Part shown: positions 1 to 45,297 of the stretch, piece after piece
Layout: the number at the start of each line of letters is the position of its first letter
How positions within the stretch are numbered: the stretch's first letter is position 1
DNA from: Psococerastis gibbosa
Lineage: Eukaryota > Arthropoda > Insecta > Psocodea > Psocidae
DNA: 64,000 nucleotides
Reading direction: 5' to 3'
Assembly: GCA_963971405.1 (NCBI GenBank)
Contig: OZ020484.1
Location: 18,786,001-18,850,000 of the forward strand
Notes under the pieces: model-generated
Seen by the model: the letters and a program-made list of their open reading frames with translations, nothing else
Database searches by the model: none
What the model was told of the DNA's origin: nothing
Position numbers and translations under genes: made by a program

Positions 1-36
1 TGAGTTAGCCCAAAATAAAAAAAATAGTCTCGAGGT

Positions 37-250
37 ATGATTTTTGTGAACCTATACGCCAAATTTCAACAAAATCGACCGAGTAGTTTGCCCGGAAATC
101 AGCGAACAGACAGACAGACAGACAGAAATTTCGTAAAAACCACTTTTTTGGGTTCCTGGGACCTCAAAACGTGTAAATCCGTTGAAATCTCGGAATCGAA
201 AATTTCGACCATCACAAAGCATTCCTTATACTACGTATAAATTGGAAAGC
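37..250 (+). repeat. 3' end of a dispersed repeat
   Basis: The segment runs through a (CAGA)n tract near 105-125 and ends in a stretch at about 180-250 that recurs at 44520-44590, where the words AAAATTTCGACCATCACAAAG, TTCCTTATACTA and GTATAAAT are shared. The recurrence shows it is a repeat. Its class is unknown. The short reading frame in it is not supported as a gene. Confidence 0.5.
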
Positions 251-255
251 AAAAA

Positions 256-513
256 GTGCATGAAGTACCGGTGCGGAGTGCTGGCCAATTAGGAGAGACG
301 AAGAGCAACTGCAGTATGTGGCGAAGATGCGAATGTTGCGCTACTCCCTCGGTTATAATAAGCTATCGGATGGGAGGAGGAACGAGGATACTCCAGCGGT
401 ACCGAAAATGCCAGGGAATAGAGGTTAGCATGGTGGGGCCACACGAAGAGGAGAGAAGATGGACACGTGCTACAACGTGTGTGAGAGACAAGGCTCCGTT
501 AAAGTACGGGTAA
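256..513 (+). pseudogene. LINE reverse-transcriptase C-terminal fragment
   Basis: Reading in shifting frames gives the words EEQLQYVAKMRMLRYSLGYN and then RNED, a pattern typical of the region after the RT domain of RTE-like LINE ORF2 proteins. Frames break within about 200 bp, so this is an old dead fragment. Confidence 0.5.
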
Positions 514-1191
514 TAAAATAGGGTCATAATGCATAATCCTCTAATGTAAAGGATTCTTTAAACACACCTAGTTAACAACAGTCTTGTCGCTTATTGGTGA
601 ACACGATTTGGCAACTGACTTGAAAGAGGGCCCCGTACACACGGACGATTAAGCATACGCAAGTCGAGGACGGTGCCGTGGGAACAAAGGGGCTGGTGAC
701 AGGTTGGGGCAAAAAAAAGGAAGTTCTGAACGCTGTTCTCAAGATTTTTGACGTGAAACTATGCATTAGTGTGCGGTCAGCTTCACGTATGAGTCAGAAA
801 TTATGTTCAATGTGTGGTTTACCAACTAACCATTGGCTGCAATGACAAATTTACCAGCGAGCCACCGCGCCGGTGTGCGAACCATCCGTGTTTACAGGCC
901 TTAGGCTACCAGGAAACCATACGCTATGGCCCGTTACACACCGATGAGTCTGCAGTCGCGAGTTGCCGATGTTTTTATAATTGCAACAAATGGGCTAACA
1001 GAAGATCTTGTCGATTTCTGAAGCTGGCGTGAAGCCGACGCGAAGCAGACCACACGAAAGTATATGGTTTTCCCCTAGAAACGCCAGCTCATAGAAATCT
1101 TCTGAAGTATACTCTGTGGTTTTGCACCAACCATGAAGCAAGCCTATCGTGTACCGGGCCTTTATCCTAAGTACTTCAAAGACGTCCATAT
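514..1191. other. No gene seen; probable unidentified repeat DNA
   Basis: Only short reading frames with no recognisable protein. No exon of the missing ZFYVE26 C-terminus was found here. The segment abuts the left tip of the hairpin MITE at 1192. Confidence 0.4.
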
Positions 1192-1458
1192 GCGGCTGTT
1201 CCACCGACGTGGATTTTGAATGTGAATGTGTCATGACGTGGTAGCAGACATCATTAATAAGTCTCTACCATATTATAACTTAATTTATAATAGATAAGTT
1301 AAGTATATCTACATAATAGCAAATTCAGTTACAACTAGTGACAGTGCTGTATCTACAGGATAGCTTTCTCTTCTATAAGTATTTTAGTTATAGTGTTTAG
1401 TTATAGTACTTTATTTATTATAAATTACACATTAAATTACATTCCTAAAGGTGCTGCA

Positions 1459-2862
1459 ATGGGCAGTACCTTTAAAAGGAAAAAATTTAATTCCCCCAAT
1501 TCTGATGAGCCATTTCTTTCAGAACCCAACCTAATAATGCTTGTGAGTCCATGTGACTCGCAGCAATCTTTGTCTGGTGTGTCACCGTTTATAATTGAAA
1601 GAGAGTTGAACTCGGCAATTACTGGCACACTAAACTTTGCCAAAAAGCTGAAGTCGGGATCGATATTAGTAGAAGCCCCCACCTATGACATTGCTGAAGA
1701 GCTGATGAAAGTAACTAAACTAGGCAGTATCCCAGTTACCGTAATTATACATCCCACATATAACTGCAGCAGGGGCGTGGTTAGAAGCTTTGATCTAGCC
1801 GAGTGTACCGAGGAAGAAATCCTAAAAGCACTCGAGCCACAAGGAGTATCAGCAATCCGCAGACTTACCAAAACTATACTCAATGGTCGACCCCCGGCTT
1901 ATGTGCTAACCTTCAAATGCAAACAACACCCTGACAGCATAAAAATTTTCTACCGCAACTAACGTGTCACTAAGTATTATCTCCCACCTATACGATGCAA
2001 AGTATGCTTGGTGTACGGCCACTCCATTTGCTCTAAGGCTAAGGTCTGCACTAAATGTGCCCAGGTACACCTTACTCCGGAAGAGGAAGTTAACTGTTCC
2101 AACCCTGTGAAGTGCGCAACATGTGGCAGCACAGATCATGACGTAAAGTCAAGTGAGTGCCTTATCTATAAGAGGCAGTGTAAGACCGCTCAAAATGCGG
2201 AACTGCAAAAAGCTCAGCAGCAGCCAAGTAGATTCGACCCCAATACACTGAACCTAGGGGAAAATTTTCCGAAATTACCAAACACAAAAGGTCTGGCTTA
2301 TTCAACCATCCTTAACAGGATGTCGAAGAAGAAACCCACCTCCGCTGCACCGAATCCTTTTATTGCACCCTCATCACAACAACAGTCTAGAAAAGTCACT
2401 CCCCCTAACCCTCCCCATACCCATTCTAAAGAAAAGCACACATCCTTTGCACCCCCACCGACCTCACACCCCCCACCTCCAAACCCAACGTGCACGAATT
2501 GCACAGCGGTCCTACCTGCGATTCAGGCACTAACACAACAGATAAGTGCCCTTACAAAGATGGTGGAAACATTAGCCCAAAGTGCTTTTGCTAAAATTAT
2601 ACACCCATTAGCTTTAAGCAGCCCAACCAAGAAAATGACACAAACAGGAAAAAGATCCCCCAAAACCAATGTATCTAAATCCAGTTTACCAAAAACAACC
2701 CCTCTTGGTAGACTGAAAGCTAATAAAAATAATCTCACCTTGCATATGCCTCAGTCAGAGTGTGTCACGGAACTAAATTCTTCACCACTGCAAAATAACT
2801 CTCCAGTACATGCTCCAATGTCCACAACTACCGAAGAAAATGACCCCTTCCTACAGATATGA
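1459..2862 (+). pseudogene. LINE ORF1, gag-like zinc-knuckle protein (one stop)
   Basis: From the ATG at 1459 (MGSTFKRKKF) the frame runs to 2862, broken only by an in-frame TAA at 1960-1962, after which coding resumes in the same frame. About residues 180-235 hold three Cys/His knuckles (CKVCLVYGHSIC, CTKCAQVH, CATCGSTDHD) as in ORF1 proteins that bind the element's RNA. The following region is rich in Pro, Ser, Gln and Thr. The stop codon TGA overlaps the ORF2 start as ATGA. A start at 1393 would add upstream residues but is less convincing. In an active element the product packages LINE RNA; this copy would give a truncated protein. Confidence 0.8.
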
Positions 2863-5800
2863 CGCATACCTTCATACAGTGGAACGTCAACGGATTAAAA
2901 GGAAAACTCGAGGAAATTGAAAAGCTAGTCCATAAATTCAATCCCACTGCACTCTTATTACAGGAAACTCATTTTTCCAAAACTCAGAGCATTTCAATGC
3001 TACAGGGCTATAAAGTATTTGCAGACAATGATTTGTCCCAGGGTAGGAGTAAAGGAGGCTCAGCAATATACATATAAAGTCACCTATCAGCAGTACGCAT
3101 CCCCCTCACATGCGGGTTTCAAGCTGTTGCCATCCGAACAACCCTCAATTACCCTGTTACCCTATGTTCCGTTTATTTAAAACCAGGTCTCCGGGTAACC
3201 AGAGCGGAACTAAACCAGCTTATTCAGCAACTGGGGCATCCCTTCTGCCTCGCCGGGGACTTTAACGCGCACTCACCTCTGTGGTCAAGCCCCACGCTAA
3301 CTTCGGATACTTTAGGAAAAGAAATCGAGGCTAATACATGCAAACACACTACATTTGCTAAATAATGGCGCCCCAACGCACCTGTCTACAAGGGGTACAC
3401 GATCTGCCATCGACCTTACCTTCACAGACCCAACTATTACCAGTGACTTCCATTGGCAGGTATTTGATGATCAATGTGGAAGTGACCATCATCCTATCAT
3501 ATTAACATACACTACCCCAACAAACATGCCACCGCTTCATTTTCACCTGTCCTGGAAATTAAAAAATGCAAACTGGAGCGCATACCAACTTGCGTTAGGC
3601 CCCCCACCACCCCTAATCCCAAATAATGCAACTGGCCTAGATATAGACCACATAGCAGACCTTTTTGAACAAAACATCATTACTGCAGCTTTAAGCTCAA
3701 TAAAGATGAATAGAATACCTGGTAACAAAAAGACTCCCCTACCTTGGTGGACTGAACAATGTAACATCGAAGTAAAGAAACGGTGTATACTCTATAATAA
3801 ATTTAATCGCAACCCCACAGCAAACAACCTGCTAGAACTAAAAAAACAGCAAGCGGTAACTAGAAACACACTTAAAAATTCCCGTGCGGATTACTGGCGA
3901 AAATATGTTTCTTCATTGACAATAAGTACTCTCTCGACGGAAATCTGGAGGAGAATAAGAACCATAAGAGGTAGGACCAGTCACCGTATTTCACCACTCA
4001 ATATTGAAGGCGTCACATACAAAAATCACGCTGATATAGCAAATAAGTTATCGAATCACTTTTCTGACTTATCCAGTGACGATAATATTCCTTTAGCTTC
4101 ACTCCGATATAAGCAGAACTTGGAAAAAACCTCCCTAGATTTTAGGGGTGGTGACTATGCTAACTATAATGGACCATTCGATCTGAATGAGCTATCACAA
4201 TCCTTAAAATCTATTAAAAATAAAAATACTTCACCAGGCCCAGACAATATTCCATATCCATTTCTTCAACACCTTCCCCTACCCTACCTCACCTACCTAC
4301 TTACACTGTACAATTATATATGGAAAACCCACATAATCCCTGTCTCGTGGTTAAAAAGCGTAGTGATCCCCATTCTCAAGCCGGGCAAAGACCCCACATG
4401 CCCTGCCTCATATCGTCCTATTTCGCTTACTAACACCTTAATAAAATTATTTGAACGTATGGTAAACGGAAGACTTATGTATCACTTAACATCTCACTCA
4501 CTGATATCACCTATACAATGTGGCTCGGTAAAAGGCCGGTCTACAACTGACCATTTATTACGGGCCACTACCTACATACAAGAAGGTCTCATAAATCGAC
4601 TCCACGTGGTCGGCATTTTTTTCGACATTTTTAAAGCTTACGACTCAATTTGGCGAATCGTAATCCTACAACAATTACATCAGTGGGGAATAAGAGGTAA
4701 TCTGCCACTGTTTGTGAGTGCCTTTCTGCAGAACCGCACATTCATAGTGAAATGTGAAGCAACCTATTCATCCCCTAAAACACTTGTAAATGGAACACCA
4801 CAGAGTTCAGCAATAAGCTGCACACTTTTCAATATTGCAATCAATTCTATTACTAAAACGATTCCGCCTGAAGTGATGTCATGCTTGTATATCGATGATT
4901 TTGCATTATTTTATTACGGTGCTACAATACCTCACATAGAATCTGTTCTAAGACCGGTTTTAACATCCCTGGAGCAATGGTCAAAGCAAACTGGTTTACG
5001 TTTTAGCCCAGATAAAACCAAAGTGGTCCATTTCTGCAGGAAACGGTGCTATACTGAGCCCAAGCTCACGATAAATAATACATGTATCCCTATAGCGAAA
5101 TCCCAGATTTTTGGGGCTCATTTTTGACCGACAACTCAAATGGAAGGAACATATTTTGCAGCTCAAAGCCAAAACAGAAAAATCGCTAAATTTACTTAAA
5201 GTGGTCAGCAACTTTCACTGGGGTGCTGATCGGCATACTCTATTAAACCTTTATAGGACCCTAGTAAGGTCAAAACTTGACTACGGCTGTTTCATTTATG
5301 GCTCCGCGTCTGAAAATCTGCTACAGTGCTTAAACCCAGTACACCATCAAGCAATCCGAATATGTACCGGCGCCTTTAAATCTAGCCCTATAATGAGTAT
5401 CTGTGTTGAGGCAAACGAGCCACGCCTTGCTGGTAGAAGAAATTTACTAATGCTGAAATTTTGTACAAAAATCATTCATCAACCTAACAGAATCTCATTT
5501 CCAGCAGTGACTACAGAGCAGCATCACGCGAAGTACCAAAGTCGCGTCAGGTCGTCAAAACCAGTACACTACCGTAACAAATTGTTGCTGCACTCCCTTA
5601 GTCACAAACTTCCTGATATCCACCCCAAAAGAACCCACACTCAACCGTACTGGCTGATTACCCCTCCAAAAATTTCATATAAGTTGCATAATATGTGTAA
5701 AAAAGACACGCCACCTCATTTGTACTTAGCAATGTTCAGGGACTTGGTCTTCAACTACCCAAGAGCCTCATGGTATCACATCTACACTGACGGCGCCAAA

Positions 5801-6586
5801 ATGGGTAAGGGCGGGGGTGTCGGAGCTGCTTACTGCCTAAATGGATCAATCCATATGTTCCCAATGCTGCAGCACTGCTCAGTTTACACAGCAGAACTCT
5901 TCGCTTTATATCAAGCCGTTCTCCGCATCGTCGCGGACAGGTTGCCTCAAGCAGTCATTTTTTCTGACAGCCTTAGTGCTTTACAAACCATCGAAAATAC
6001 AAGCACTATGTGTCCGCTGGCGAATGCCATATTATCAACGTTAAAAGACTTGCCATCCAACTCCATAGTGCATTTTCATTGGATACCCTCCCACGTGGGT
6101 ATACAAGGAAACAGCACAGCTGATGCGGCAGCTAAAGAGGCGGCAATCATGACTGCCGCCCCTTGGGCCACAACCATTTTACCAGATGTATTCAATATAA
6201 TCCAAAGGGAAACCAAAAATGCCTGGCAGGCTGCATGGCGAGACACCATTAACAATAAGTTAAGAAGCATCAAACCAGTTATTGGGGATTGGCAAACCTC
6301 ATATCGCCTAAATCGATCAGAAGAGACTGCTCTTGCCAGATTGCGCATAGGGCACACCCGCCTTACCCATCGACATTTGATGTCTGGTGACCAGCCCCCT
6401 ACATGCAGCAGGTGCGGAGTCCCACAATCAGTGGAACACATAATTACCAAATGCCCTATATACGCAGCGGGCAGATTTTCGTTACCGAAACCACACACCC
6501 TGCCAAACTTATTAGGGGACAAGCATGGGCCGGTCACGGCAACGTTAAGCTTTCTAAGCAAGACCGGAGTCATGCTCCACCTGTAG
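2859..6586 (+). pseudogene. LINE ORF2: endonuclease, reverse transcriptase, RNase H (broken)
   Basis: Begins MTHTFIQWNVNGLKGK, the start of an APE-type endonuclease, with QETHF, AGDFNAHSPLW and GSDHHPI further on. RT motifs follow: SPGPDNIPYPF, SYRPISLTNTLIKLFERM, FFDIFKAYDS and the catalytic YIDDFALFY near 4890-4915. RNase H is at about 5770-6120 (YTDGAKMGKGGG, SDSLSALQTI, HWIPSHVGIQGN), then a Cys/His tail (CSRCGVPQSVEHIITKC). Breaks: TAA at 3075-3077, a frameshift near 3330-3350 and another near 5110. Such an enzyme nicks the target and reverse-transcribes the element RNA in place; this copy cannot make it intact. Confidence 0.85.
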
Positions 6587-6905
6587 ACTGTAGACAAAAC
6601 CATTCTAAAACACCCATGACTTCCGCACACACACACACACCGACCGGCGCAAATACTCGAAAGAGTCCCGCGCCTTAAAAAAAAAAAAAAAAAAAAAAAA
6701 CAGCAGTACATAGTAAAATATGGCAGAGACTTATTAATGATGTCTGCTACCACGTCATGACACATTCACATTCTAAATCCACGTCGGTGGAATAGCCGCC
6801 TTAGGACTAGATCATAATTATTCCCATTATTTGGCGCAATGAGAGCTAAACATTCTTCATGCACAACCTGTGATAACACGATGACGACAAAAAGAGGTAA
6901 CATAC

Positions 6906-39967
<33,062 letters not shown>

Positions 39968-40336
39968 GCCCCAAAAAAACAAATAAGGAGGCTCAGTCTC
40001 TCCATCTATAATACATTTTATAACAGACCAAAGGCCTTTACTGAGGTAGTAGTGACACTTATTCATAGTAATTATAATAATTTTAAAAAAAAATGTCAAA
40101 AACCAGTGTCAAAACACAAACACAGCAAAACGAAAATGCGCCATATTGTTTGTTGGCTTGGGGCCTTTATTACAGCTAAATCGTCGTCTACTCGTCTGCT
40201 GAAAACCAGCGGCCCTGAAAAACACGTCAACATTCAACAAAAACTATCAAGTCAACAATTGGATTTGGAGTTCATTTAAGTTATTATTATATTATTATAG
40301 AATTGCTGTCTTTTGGGCTGATATTTTATATTGAAA
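39968..40336. promoter_or_regulatory. Likely bidirectional promoter of ZFYVE26 and SEC13
   Basis: The two inferred start codons diverge across 369 bp with no transposon recognised between them. No clear TATA box positions a start. The region contains short ORFs judged to be leader DNA. The assignment rests on gene spacing and on the inferred ZFYVE26 first exon. Confidence 0.5.
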
Positions 40337-41938
40337 ATGGTTAGCGCTGTTGCAACTTTTGATACGGGACATGAAGACATGATTCACGACGCTGCCCTTG
40401 ACTATTACGGTGTGCAACTTGCTACGTGCTCATCAGACCACTCAATAAAAATTTTCGATATAAACAATGGAACACAAACAATGACGGCCGAACTAAAAGG
40501 ACATTTCGGACCTGTTTGGCAAGTTGGATGGGCTCATCCTAAATATGGAAACCTCCTTGCGTCTTGTTCCTATGATAGAAAAGTTATAATTTGGCGAAAT
40601 AATGGAGAATGGGTTAAAGTTTTTGAATATGCTGGCCACGACTCTTCAGTAAATTCCATTGCTTGGGCACCCTATGATTTTGGTCTTGTATTGGCTTGTG
40701 GTAGCTCTGATGGTGCACTGTCAATACTTACTGCCACCAGTGACATAACAGCATGGGACGTCAAGAAGATACCTAATGCCCACACTATCGGGTGTAATGC
40801 TGTCAGCTGGTGTCCTGCAACTCCGGTTAACCCTGCTTTTGATTCAAAATCACAAACTGGAGAAACTATGAAACGATTGGTATCTGGTGGCTGCGACAAT
40901 CTAGTCAAAATATGGCGAGATGATGGAGACAGGTAAATGCATACACACATAAGAAAATTATTGATTGTATTATGATTATGAGACTATGAGTATTACCACT
41001 GTAAAGAATAAATTTCAGACCACTCAATACTGAGAGGACTTAGTGCTGGGGTAGACAATGTAAACTGTGCTTGAAATTTTTTTAATATATTATTTACTTA
41101 CTTCACTAAGTAAATAAGTACGTCACTCCTGTTAATTCATTCAGTGTCTTACGTCTATATTGTAAATTTCGGCAATAGTAGCGTCAGGGTTTTGAAAATC
41201 ATCTGCAGACGAAAAATACGCTATATTTCATTGCTATGCTGACCTAAATTACTTCATAAATGAAATGTTCCAGGTGGGTTGAAGAGGCAAAGCTGGAAGT
41301 ACATTCTGACTGGGTGAGAGATGTCGCATGGGCGCCTTCAGTAGGGCTTCCTCGATCTTTGATAGCAAGTGCATCACAAGATAGACGGGTTGTTATTTGG
41401 AGCAGCGAAGACCATGTCACTTGGACTCCAACCATCTTGAGTACTTTTGACGATGTGGTGTGGAACGTTAGTTGGTCACTCACAGGAAACATTCTCGCAG
41501 TGTCTGGCGGAGATAACAAAGTAGGCTATATTCAAATTGGTTGCAGTAGTTTTCATCAATTATATAAAAAAACAGTAATTGTTTCTCATATTTTACAATA
41601 ATTATTAAGATTAATTAATTAATAATATGTTCTTCTGATTGGAGAGTAATTGTGAAATATCATTCAATAGGTGCGATATATACGCTACATCCCATCTTAC
41701 TACAGACTGTGTTTTCAAAAATTAGCATCGGGTGCGTAGTTGCAGAAATGAAGTTATTACGCTGCTTATCTGAGGGAACAAAACATAAATAGCAAAGTTC
41801 TATGATTCTTGCCAGCAAATACAGTATTGTTTTTCTGCACAGGTTTCGTTATGGCGGGAAAACAACGAGGGTCAGTGGTCTTGCATCAGCGAAGTAACGA
41901 AGAGCCAGAATGTGAGCAGCGAACAGCGAGCGCTTTGA
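40337..41938 (+). CDS. SEC13: SEC13, COPII coat and nuclear pore WD-repeat protein
   Basis: Exons 40337-40932, 41274-41520 and 41843-41938, joined in frame, give 312 aa, close to the usual 310-325. It starts [20 protein letters not shown]; a TTG two codons upstream is not the start. Six WD blades are visible: [85 protein letters not shown] and then [20 protein letters not shown]13 pairs with SEC31 in the outer COPII cage, with NUP145/NUP96 in the nuclear pore Y complex and with the GATOR2/SEA complex. The donor after AACAAA is GTAGGC; the last exon begins VSLWRE after TTTCTGCACAG. The reading frame is intact. Confidence 0.97.
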
Positions 41939-43680
41939 TTTCCGTACTTTTCCGACAAAAAAAAACCGAAACTGAGAATTTAATTAATTGTTGGGCAGGG
42001 TTTGAAGAAACCCGATGCTCGCACTATTGCAAGTTATTTTATTTTATGCCTTTTTAAAAACGATAAAATCGAAATATTATTATTGATGTAAATCAAAGTA
42101 TTGTTTATCCATAATTAATTATTGCTCAAAAGGTCATTTAAAGCTATTCACACTACATGCCCAAAATCCCACAGGCACACTATTGATAAGTTATATCTTC
42201 AAAACTAAGTGAAAGCACAGATGCAAAATAAAAATATATTAAATGGTTTGAAATTTGTTTGCAGTGCTAGTACATTAACAGCAAATCTAACGGCCCACTT
42301 TCGGTCTTTTGTTGTAAAAGTCAAATTTTACAGGAAATGTCCATGAGATGTCAATAAGTAGAAGAAATCATGTTGATGTAAAGTATGCAGTCGCCACTAA
42401 TAAATTTTAGCCGCAGTTCATAGAGGGACACTTCTAATTTGTGACATCTTATATATTGGTCTTCTGGAATTCGAGGTTATTACGGATAATGCCTCTCCAC
42501 TTTTATAGCAACAACCAAAGAAAATATACTACTCGTACTTGTAATTTAATGACAGGGTCATACAGAACATATAGCCTACGGCAAATAAATATTCGAGACC
42601 AGCTGGCCAAGTACATTCAAGGTTGAAAGATGGTGAGTATAAATAACTAAAAAAACACATTTTGTTTAAGAATAACTGCAAGCTTGGGCATGCTTACACA
42701 CCCACCGAGTTGCTTGTGTTATATTATAATAAAACATTTCAGTATTACAATAAGTCAACAGTATATATTACAATAATTGGTGGTAGAGGACTCCAAAGGG
42801 TTAACCCGGGCTGGGATCCCCTGTTAATATGAAACAGTTAAGTATGTTGGAATAATAATACATAGAAATAATAGAAGCGGGGGGGGGTAAAGCCAAAAGG
42901 AGCTGGGGGGGGCAAGTTGGACCGTGCCCCCCCCCCCCCCCCGCCCAACTTTACGCCCCTGACGCTATGTGTAATAGAAAATAAAAAAAACTTCATTATT
43001 TTCCCGATCACAACATCAACACACAAAACACTCTTGTGTTCCAAACTCAAACTATGACGACTATGAACTTTTACTTATTAAATTATTTTTACTTTGACTG
43101 GACGTCATCTTGAAATCGTTAATTTGTCGTAAAAAGTGTAGATTGCCATTATCGTAGATAATAATACGATCTTTCAGTCAGATTTTAATTCATTCCTCTG
43201 CGACCAATATTGACTGAGATATGAATTATATAAGTTTTCAATCGGCCGCCATCTTATAGCTAAATAGCGGATCTAGCTGGTTAACGAACCTGATCAAGGC
43301 ATTTGTATGATCAATTTTTGTGCCAAGTTTCATCCAAATCGGATAATATTTACGGAAGTTTGAGTGTGGAAGAGTGTTTCCTAAAATCGATATATATATA
43401 TACATACATATATATATATAACATTTTGAACGGAGGGTGGTTTTAGGCTCAGGGGGTCATGAAATGAAAAGTTGTGAAGAAATTTTCCGAAAGTCGAACA
43501 TTGGTCGCCATCTCAATAGGTAGATGAATCTCCCTAAAACATTAAACTAAAGAAAACCACAATGCCGAACGATATATGTATAGGCTGCTAACTCGATAAA
43601 TTTGATTCATATAGTGAATCCACATTTTAAAAAAACTAGCACGTAATCAGCTATATTGGAAATAAAGATAATAGGGAGGA
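41939..43680. other. Intergenic DNA downstream of SEC13
   Basis: No gene supported. 42868-42963 is a G/C-tract piece with a hAT-like tip, CAGGGGCGTAAAGTTGGGC, on the minus strand. 43385-43425 is a TA/CATA simple repeat. Confidence 0.45.
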
Positions 43681-43689
43681 TCTATGGAC

Positions 43690-43999
43690 CCCTATGCGCA
43701 GACGGAAACAACGCCGAAATAGACGCAATACTCAACTGAGAAGACATATTCCGGTTTATAAAAGCGCAACGCCTAAGATGGCTGGGACACGTCGTAAGAA
43801 CATGAGACGACCGCATGCTGAACAAGATGTACAAAGCAAGTATGACAGGAAGACGACTGACGGGATGTCCTCGAAAACGCTGCAAGGATGAGTTGGAAAC
43901 TGACCTTCGCGAGTTGGGAGTCTTTAGATGGTGGAGCGTCGTACAAAACCGAGATGACCGGAGTTTTGTCGAGCAGGCCAAAACTCATCAAGGGCTGTA
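43690..43999 (+). pseudogene. LINE ORF2 3' fragment
   Basis: Frames read RLRWLGHVV near 43770 and MLNKMYKASMTGRRLTGCPR then KRCKDELETDL from 43815, the LGH..R..GRPR.R pattern at the end of RTE/CR1-type LINE proteins. Frames shift, so it is dead. Confidence 0.65.
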
Positions 44000-44241
44000 G
44001 AGCCAGAAAAAGCATGTAATCAGCTATAAAAAGTAATAGAGCAAATTTCAAATAATAATGTATCTTTAAAAAAATCAGCAGGTACAGTACCGCGAATAAA
44101 AAACCAAAACAATGCCATTCTTGAACATAGCTATTTGTTAATAGAATAAAAAGTGGTAAGCGATTTAAAAATGATTTAAACTGTACTATCGCAATATAAC
44201 CATCGACATCGGTGTGCGAGGTGCCCAACGGGCTATATTTC

Positions 44242-44471
44242 GGCGGCTATTCTACCGGCAAATTTGCTTCACTAATTCACTTGTGTTTTGAGATTTTTTG
44301 TTTGTTTTGTTTTAAGGAGACTATTATGTAGATACTTAACAGACAGGCTCTACCATATTATAGCTTAATTTATAATAGATAAGTTAAGTCTACATAATAG
44401 TCTCCTTAAAACAAAACAAACGTCAATGACATAATCACAAATGAAGTAAATCCGCCGGTGGAATAGCCGCC
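44242..44471. mobile_element. Hairpin MITE, copy F
   Basis: The tips are GGCGGCTATTCTACCGGC and GCCGGTGGAATAGCCGCC. The inner arms share TTTTGTTTTAAGGAGACTAT with copies E, G and H. The core is CTACCATATTATAGCTTAAT. The left outer arm differs from the right over about 30 bp, so it has decayed or been replaced. Between SEC13 and SKI2. Confidence 0.8.
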
Positions 44472-44914
44472 CAAGTATTTAGGTACCGTAATAATTCCAT
44501 TGTTAATAATTATCCTGTGTTAAATCTCGAAACCGAAAATTTCGACCATCACAAAGCTTTCCTTATACTATCGTATAAATAGGTAAGCAAAAATTAATGG
44601 ATATAATAATTACAAGTCGAGAGCTGCAAAACCTTCTATGTCTCGTAATGCGACAGGGTACAGTGTTGCACTGAGTAGGTGAGTAATCGGCTGATCTGAA
44701 CCAGCTTTAACTAAATTTGCAACTGTCGCGTTGACATTCCGGTAAATAGGACTATACAATAAACAAAATAAGAAAATACGACTAAGATGAAGTTGAAAAA
44801 TAGTTGTTAATACTGACTATTACCCATTTATCACAAATTTCTTTGTGTGACAGGCTATAAATGATGACATAGGCCAAGACGATAGTGAGCATTGCAACTT
44901 TTCTGTTTTAAGCA

Positions 44915-45215
44915 ACCCTATCAGCCTGGCGGGGGGAGTGAGTCTGTTTGTTAACTTGAGGCACCCTAAGGGCAGACTCTTTCACCTCGGGGAAAGAGGA
45001 GCTGACTGACAGGGTGGACCTCCTGATTATAGTGGAGTCCGAACCACTTGGGGAACATGGTAAAGTCACACGATTAAATTGGAGGTGACCAGGACTAGAC
45101 ATGCCCTTAGACTGACTGGTATTGTCTCAGCGCGTTATCATGTTCCCCTGCCAACGCTGTGCACACTACCAAGTTTGCCGCAGTTTGAAACATGCTCTGC
45201 TCTCATGGATTCAAC
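44915..45215 (-). repeat. 300-bp dispersed repeat, copy 1 of 3
   Basis: The same words (CCTGCCAACGCTGTGCACAC, TTTGCCGCAGTTTGAAACAT, GGTGGACCTCCTGATTAT) occur in inverse orientation at 55985-56290 and 59265-59535. It contains no ORF of interest. It is probably a SINE or short MITE; no clear tRNA promoter was found. Confidence 0.7.
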
Positions 45216-45297
45216 ATGGTAAAGCCGTTGGCAGAAGATAGTGATAGATATAACTTACTATACTAATGACTGAAGTAGGCATTTCCGTTATTTGTCA

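Larger units (their letters stand above)
1320..6700 (+). mobile_element. Nearly full-length RNase H-bearing LINE
   Basis: Two ORFs and a 24-bp A tail (6677-6700). The gene order is ORF1 with zinc knuckles, endonuclease, reverse transcriptase, RNase H, which fits LINE clades that keep RNase H (I/R1/LOA/Jockey relatives). The left boundary is placed where the interrupted MITE sequence stops, near ACATAATAG. It carries one stop in ORF1 and one stop plus two frameshifts in ORF2, so it is recently dead rather than ancient. It is on the strand opposite to ZFYVE26 and lies in the last visible intron of that gene or beyond it. Confidence 0.85.
1192..6800. mobile_element. Hairpin MITE (copy D) split by a LINE
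   Basis: The left arm (1192 to about 1319) begins GCGGCTGTTCCACCGACGTG. The right arm (about 6701-6800) is its inverted match, ending CACGTCGGTGGAATAGCCGC C followed by TTA. Both arms carry the family core GACGTGGTAGCAGACATCA. The 5.4 kb LINE lies between them, so the MITE is older than the LINE. The ends and the TTA after the right tip fit a PIF/Harbinger-type MITE; the superfamily is inferred. Confidence 0.75.

Noticed and set aside
6076..6765. Long minus-strand frame of 229 codons
   Set aside because: It is the shadow of the RNase H part of the LINE ORF2 on the plus strand and runs through the A tail.
40672..40950. Minus-strand frame across SEC13
   Set aside because: Antisense shadow of SEC13 exon 1.
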